DNA of 64,000 nt from Rhodopila globiformis (GTDB lineage Bacteria > Pseudomonadota > Alphaproteobacteria > Acetobacterales > Acetobacteraceae). The stretch spans positions 1 through 64,000 of the forward strand of contig NZ_NHRY01000239.1 of NCBI RefSeq assembly GCF_002937115.1, in the 5' to 3' direction. The notes under the pieces were generated by a model. The model saw nothing but the letters and a program-made list of their open reading frames with translations. It had not been told where the DNA came from and did not search any database. Below, piece by piece: positions 62,505 through 64,000 of this stretch (the stretch's first letter is position 1; each line of letters opens with the position of its first letter). A program made the position numbers and the translations under genes.

Positions 62505-62787
62505 GTTGCCAGGGTAATGACGCGCCAAGAAGGCGTTTCATGCTGGCTTCCTCGGCCGGCGTTGCCTCGGCGTCCATCCAGTCCATGATCTTGCGGAAGG
62601 CTTCGGCGTTGGCATGGATCGTGGTCTGGTCGAGCAGGATGTTCCTGGCTTCCTTGAGAGCCAATGACAGCATGAACTGCGACCTGTTGGCACCAACCAG
62701 TTCCGCTGCCTGATCGGCCAGGGTTCGGTCCTGTGCGCGAGCACGCAGGTGGAGGTTCACTTCGGCGGTCGCGAGAGGATTGTTCAT
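62497..62787 (-). CDS. TacA-like DUF1778 antitoxin
   Basis: A 96-residue ribbon-helix-helix antitoxin. VNLHLRARAQDRTLADQAAE then GANRSQFMLSLALKEA form the DNA-binding part; the C-terminal helix (AFRKIMDWMDAEATPAEEAS) should bind the acetyltransferase. ATG 62787 follows the family N-terminus. It overlaps the toxin by eight bases. Confidence 0.85.
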   Translation of the reverse strand: MNNPLATAEVNLHLRARAQDRTLADQAAELVGANRSQFMLSLALKEARNILLDQTTIHANAEAFRKIMDWMDAEATPAEEASMKRLLGASLPWQRG

Positions 62788-63019
62788 CCGCAAAGCTTGT
62801 TGGTTTGTGTGGACATTGCCAACATAAATGAGCGGCTGCTGGGATACGCCCTCGTATGATCCTCCCTGCTTGGCGAGCTGAGGCGGAGGGATTGTACCGT
62901 CAGAACCAGCGAAAGGTGACCGGCGGCAAGCGGGTCGTTTGTTCGAACTTGTGACGACGACCGGGTTGTGCATGTGTTGGCACCCAAAGGATCAGCACTC
63001 ACCCACTACGGCATTGCCG

Positions 63020-63048
63020 TTGACACTACTGCGGCGCTGCCGTATTTA
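63020..63048 (+). promoter_or_regulatory. Sigma-70 promoter of the HigB/HigA-like operon
   Basis: TTGACA at 63020 and TATTTA at 63043 are separated by exactly 17 bases, about 100 bases before the toxin gene. It is the cleanest housekeeping promoter in the window. Confidence 0.78.
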
Positions 63049-63145
63049 AGATTCGGTGGAAACACCCCGGCGGGTGTGGGACCTGGCGGATATTGAGAGG
63101 AAAAAATATGCATTTACAACCTGACTACCGACCAGGGACAGGTCC

Positions 63146-63508
63146 ATGCACTCTATCGTTGAAACGCCTGACTATCTCCATGACTGTAAAGCCGCTGGGA
63201 TAACCGAGACGGAGCGGGCGGAAATCGTCTTGTCTCTGGCGGCTAATCCGCTGGCCGGAGTGCTGATTCCGGGAACTGACGGCGCGCGCAAGGTGCGGTT
63301 TGCTGGCCGTGGCAAAGGTAAGAGCGGCGGATATCGGGTCATAACCTATTATGGCGGCGATGATATTCCTTTGTTTCTGCTGAACGTATTCGCCAAGGGC
63401 GACAAGATCAATTTGACGAAGGCCGAGCGCAATCAGCTTCGCGAGATGCTGGCGGGGTTGGCCGACGATTATCGACAAGGAGGGCGACGGCATGTCGGAA
63501 GCGGGTAG
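63146..63508 (+). CDS. HigB/RelE-type toxin
   Basis: A 120-residue ParE/RelE-superfamily protein. [18 protein letters not shown], then [20 protein letters not shown] and [20 protein letters not shown] are typical of HigB-2/RelE toxins that cut mRNA on ribosomes. AGGGACAGG precedes the ATG. Toxin-first order and a 17-base overlap with the XRE gene are as in higBA. A short leader frame from ATG 63108 with an excellent SD overlaps its start. Confidence 0.88.
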   Translation: MHSIVETPDYLHDCKAAGITETERAEIVLSLAANPLAGVLIPGTDGARKVRFAGRGKGKSGGYRVITYYGGDDIPLFLLNVFAKGDKINLTKAERNQLREMLAGLADDYRQGGRRHVGSG

Positions 63509-63815
63509 TCGAATTCTTCGGAGCGTCGAGCGCGCAAGGGCCTACGCTCGCGGCGAGGCGACCGATGGATTTGTTGCTCATGTGCCTGCCGGTGTGGACG
63601 TCAAGTCAATCCGCACCAAGCTGGGCTTGAGCCAGGATAGCTTTGCGCTACGGTTCGGCTTCAGCCCGGCAGCGGTGCGGGATTGGGAGCAGCACCGCCG
63701 CCAGCCTGAGCAAGCGGCTCGGGTGCTGTTGCTGGTCATCGACCGCCATCCCGAGGTTGTCCACGAGACGCTGGAAGCGGCGCTGCGCGATGCCGGCACT
63801 TCTGTCAGTCCATAG
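63492..63815 (+). CDS. HigA-type XRE antitoxin
   Basis: A 107-residue XRE protein. The helix-turn-helix is [20 protein letters not shown], then [20 protein letters not shown]. It should bind both the toxin and the operon promoter. It overlaps the toxin gene by 17 bases. Confidence 0.88.
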   Translation: MSEAGSRILRSVERARAYARGEATDGFVAHVPAGVDVKSIRTKLGLSQDSFALRFGFSPAAVRDWEQHRRQPEQAARVLLLVIDRHPEVVHETLEAALRDAGTSVSP

Positions 63816-63840
63816 GACCAGCCGCCACGATCGTGCCGAC

Positions 63841-64000
63841 CTACCCTCCCACCTGGAACGGCCGCCCCAGCATCGCCGGCCGGTGCAGCCGGATTCGCCG
63901 CGCATCCCGCGAAATCAGCACCAGCACCACCACCGTCCCGACATACGGCAGCGCCGACAGCAGCGCCGAGGGCACCGCCACGCCCAGCGCCTGCACATAC
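63841..64000 (-). CDS. C-terminus of an ABC transporter permease
   Basis: Partial at the window edge. The frame reads VQALGVAVPSALLSALPYVG, then TVVVLVLISRDARRIRLHRP and ends MLGRPFQVGG before TAG. The last membrane helix followed by a short basic tail and LGRPF resembles permeases of the simple-sugar/nucleoside ABC group (PF02653). Substrate unknown. Confidence 0.7.
   Translation of the reverse strand, partial: YVQALGVAVPSALLSALPYVGTVVVLVLISRDARRIRLHRPAMLGRPFQVGG

Overview
The window is high-GC DNA with alphaproteobacterial gene content: a glnB-glnA and glnK-amtB nitrogen cluster, a CarD regulator, a Suv3-like helicase, an EipB-type envelope protein, ATP-type PEP carboxykinase, a 7Fe ferredoxin, and the order leuS-lptE-holA. 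My best guess is a member of the Rhodospirillales, probably Acetobacteraceae. This is inferred from protein style only, since no rRNA is present.

Layout. 0-7 kb: a nitrilase-fold gene with an altered active site, an intact-looking IS4-type element, a two-component system divergent from a cytochrome c gene that carries an in-frame amber codon, and an aminotransferase. 7.5-14.2 kb: glnB-glnA and glnK-amtB, each behind a sigma-54-like promoter, then a porin. 14.3-17.7 kb: a tightly coupled three-gene operon (SDR, 3-hydroxyacyl-CoA dehydrogenase, TPP enzyme) of unknown pathway. 17.8-25.5 kb: an HTH/VapC module, a ClC transporter, pckA, a Phd/PemK-like module and moaA. 25.7-31.4 kb: a compact chemotaxis operon cheA-W-Y-B-R. 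32-36 kb: carD, fdxA, an S4-domain gene with no ordinary start codon, and a large helicase. 36-40.7 kb: a DUF4160/DUF2442 pair, aspS and an eipB homologue. 40.8-44.7 kb: a 1288-residue protein that joins a SAM methyltransferase fold to a SauUSI-like PLD-helicase-DUF3427 restriction enzyme. 45-47 kb: a PAS_5 gene overlapping a photoactive-yellow-protein homologue that keeps the chromophore cysteine. 47-51.4 kb: holA, lptE, leuS. 52-55.4 kb: a repeat-rich stretch, an orphan DNA methyltransferase and tRNA-Met(CAT). 55.4-60.4 kb: ampD, djlA, a VOC protein and the two halves of a D-glutamate cyclase-like system separated by repeats. 60.6-64 kb: a frameshifted Fic gene, TacA/TacT-like and HigB/HigA-like modules, and the end of an ABC permease.

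Two themes stand out. The window is dense in mobile, defence and toxin-antitoxin genes (one IS, two MITE-like elements, five TA-like modules, a broken Fic gene, a modification-dependent restriction fusion and an orphan methyltransferase). Its gaps are filled with several families of long palindromic repeats that recur at 1.4, 5.9, 9.8, 18.8, 31.5, 31.9, 52.8 and 58.7 kb. The two most attractive candidates for unusual biology are the methyltransferase-PLD-helicase-DUF3427 fusion at 40.8-44.7 kb and the overlapping PAS_5/PYP pair at 45.6-46.6 kb.
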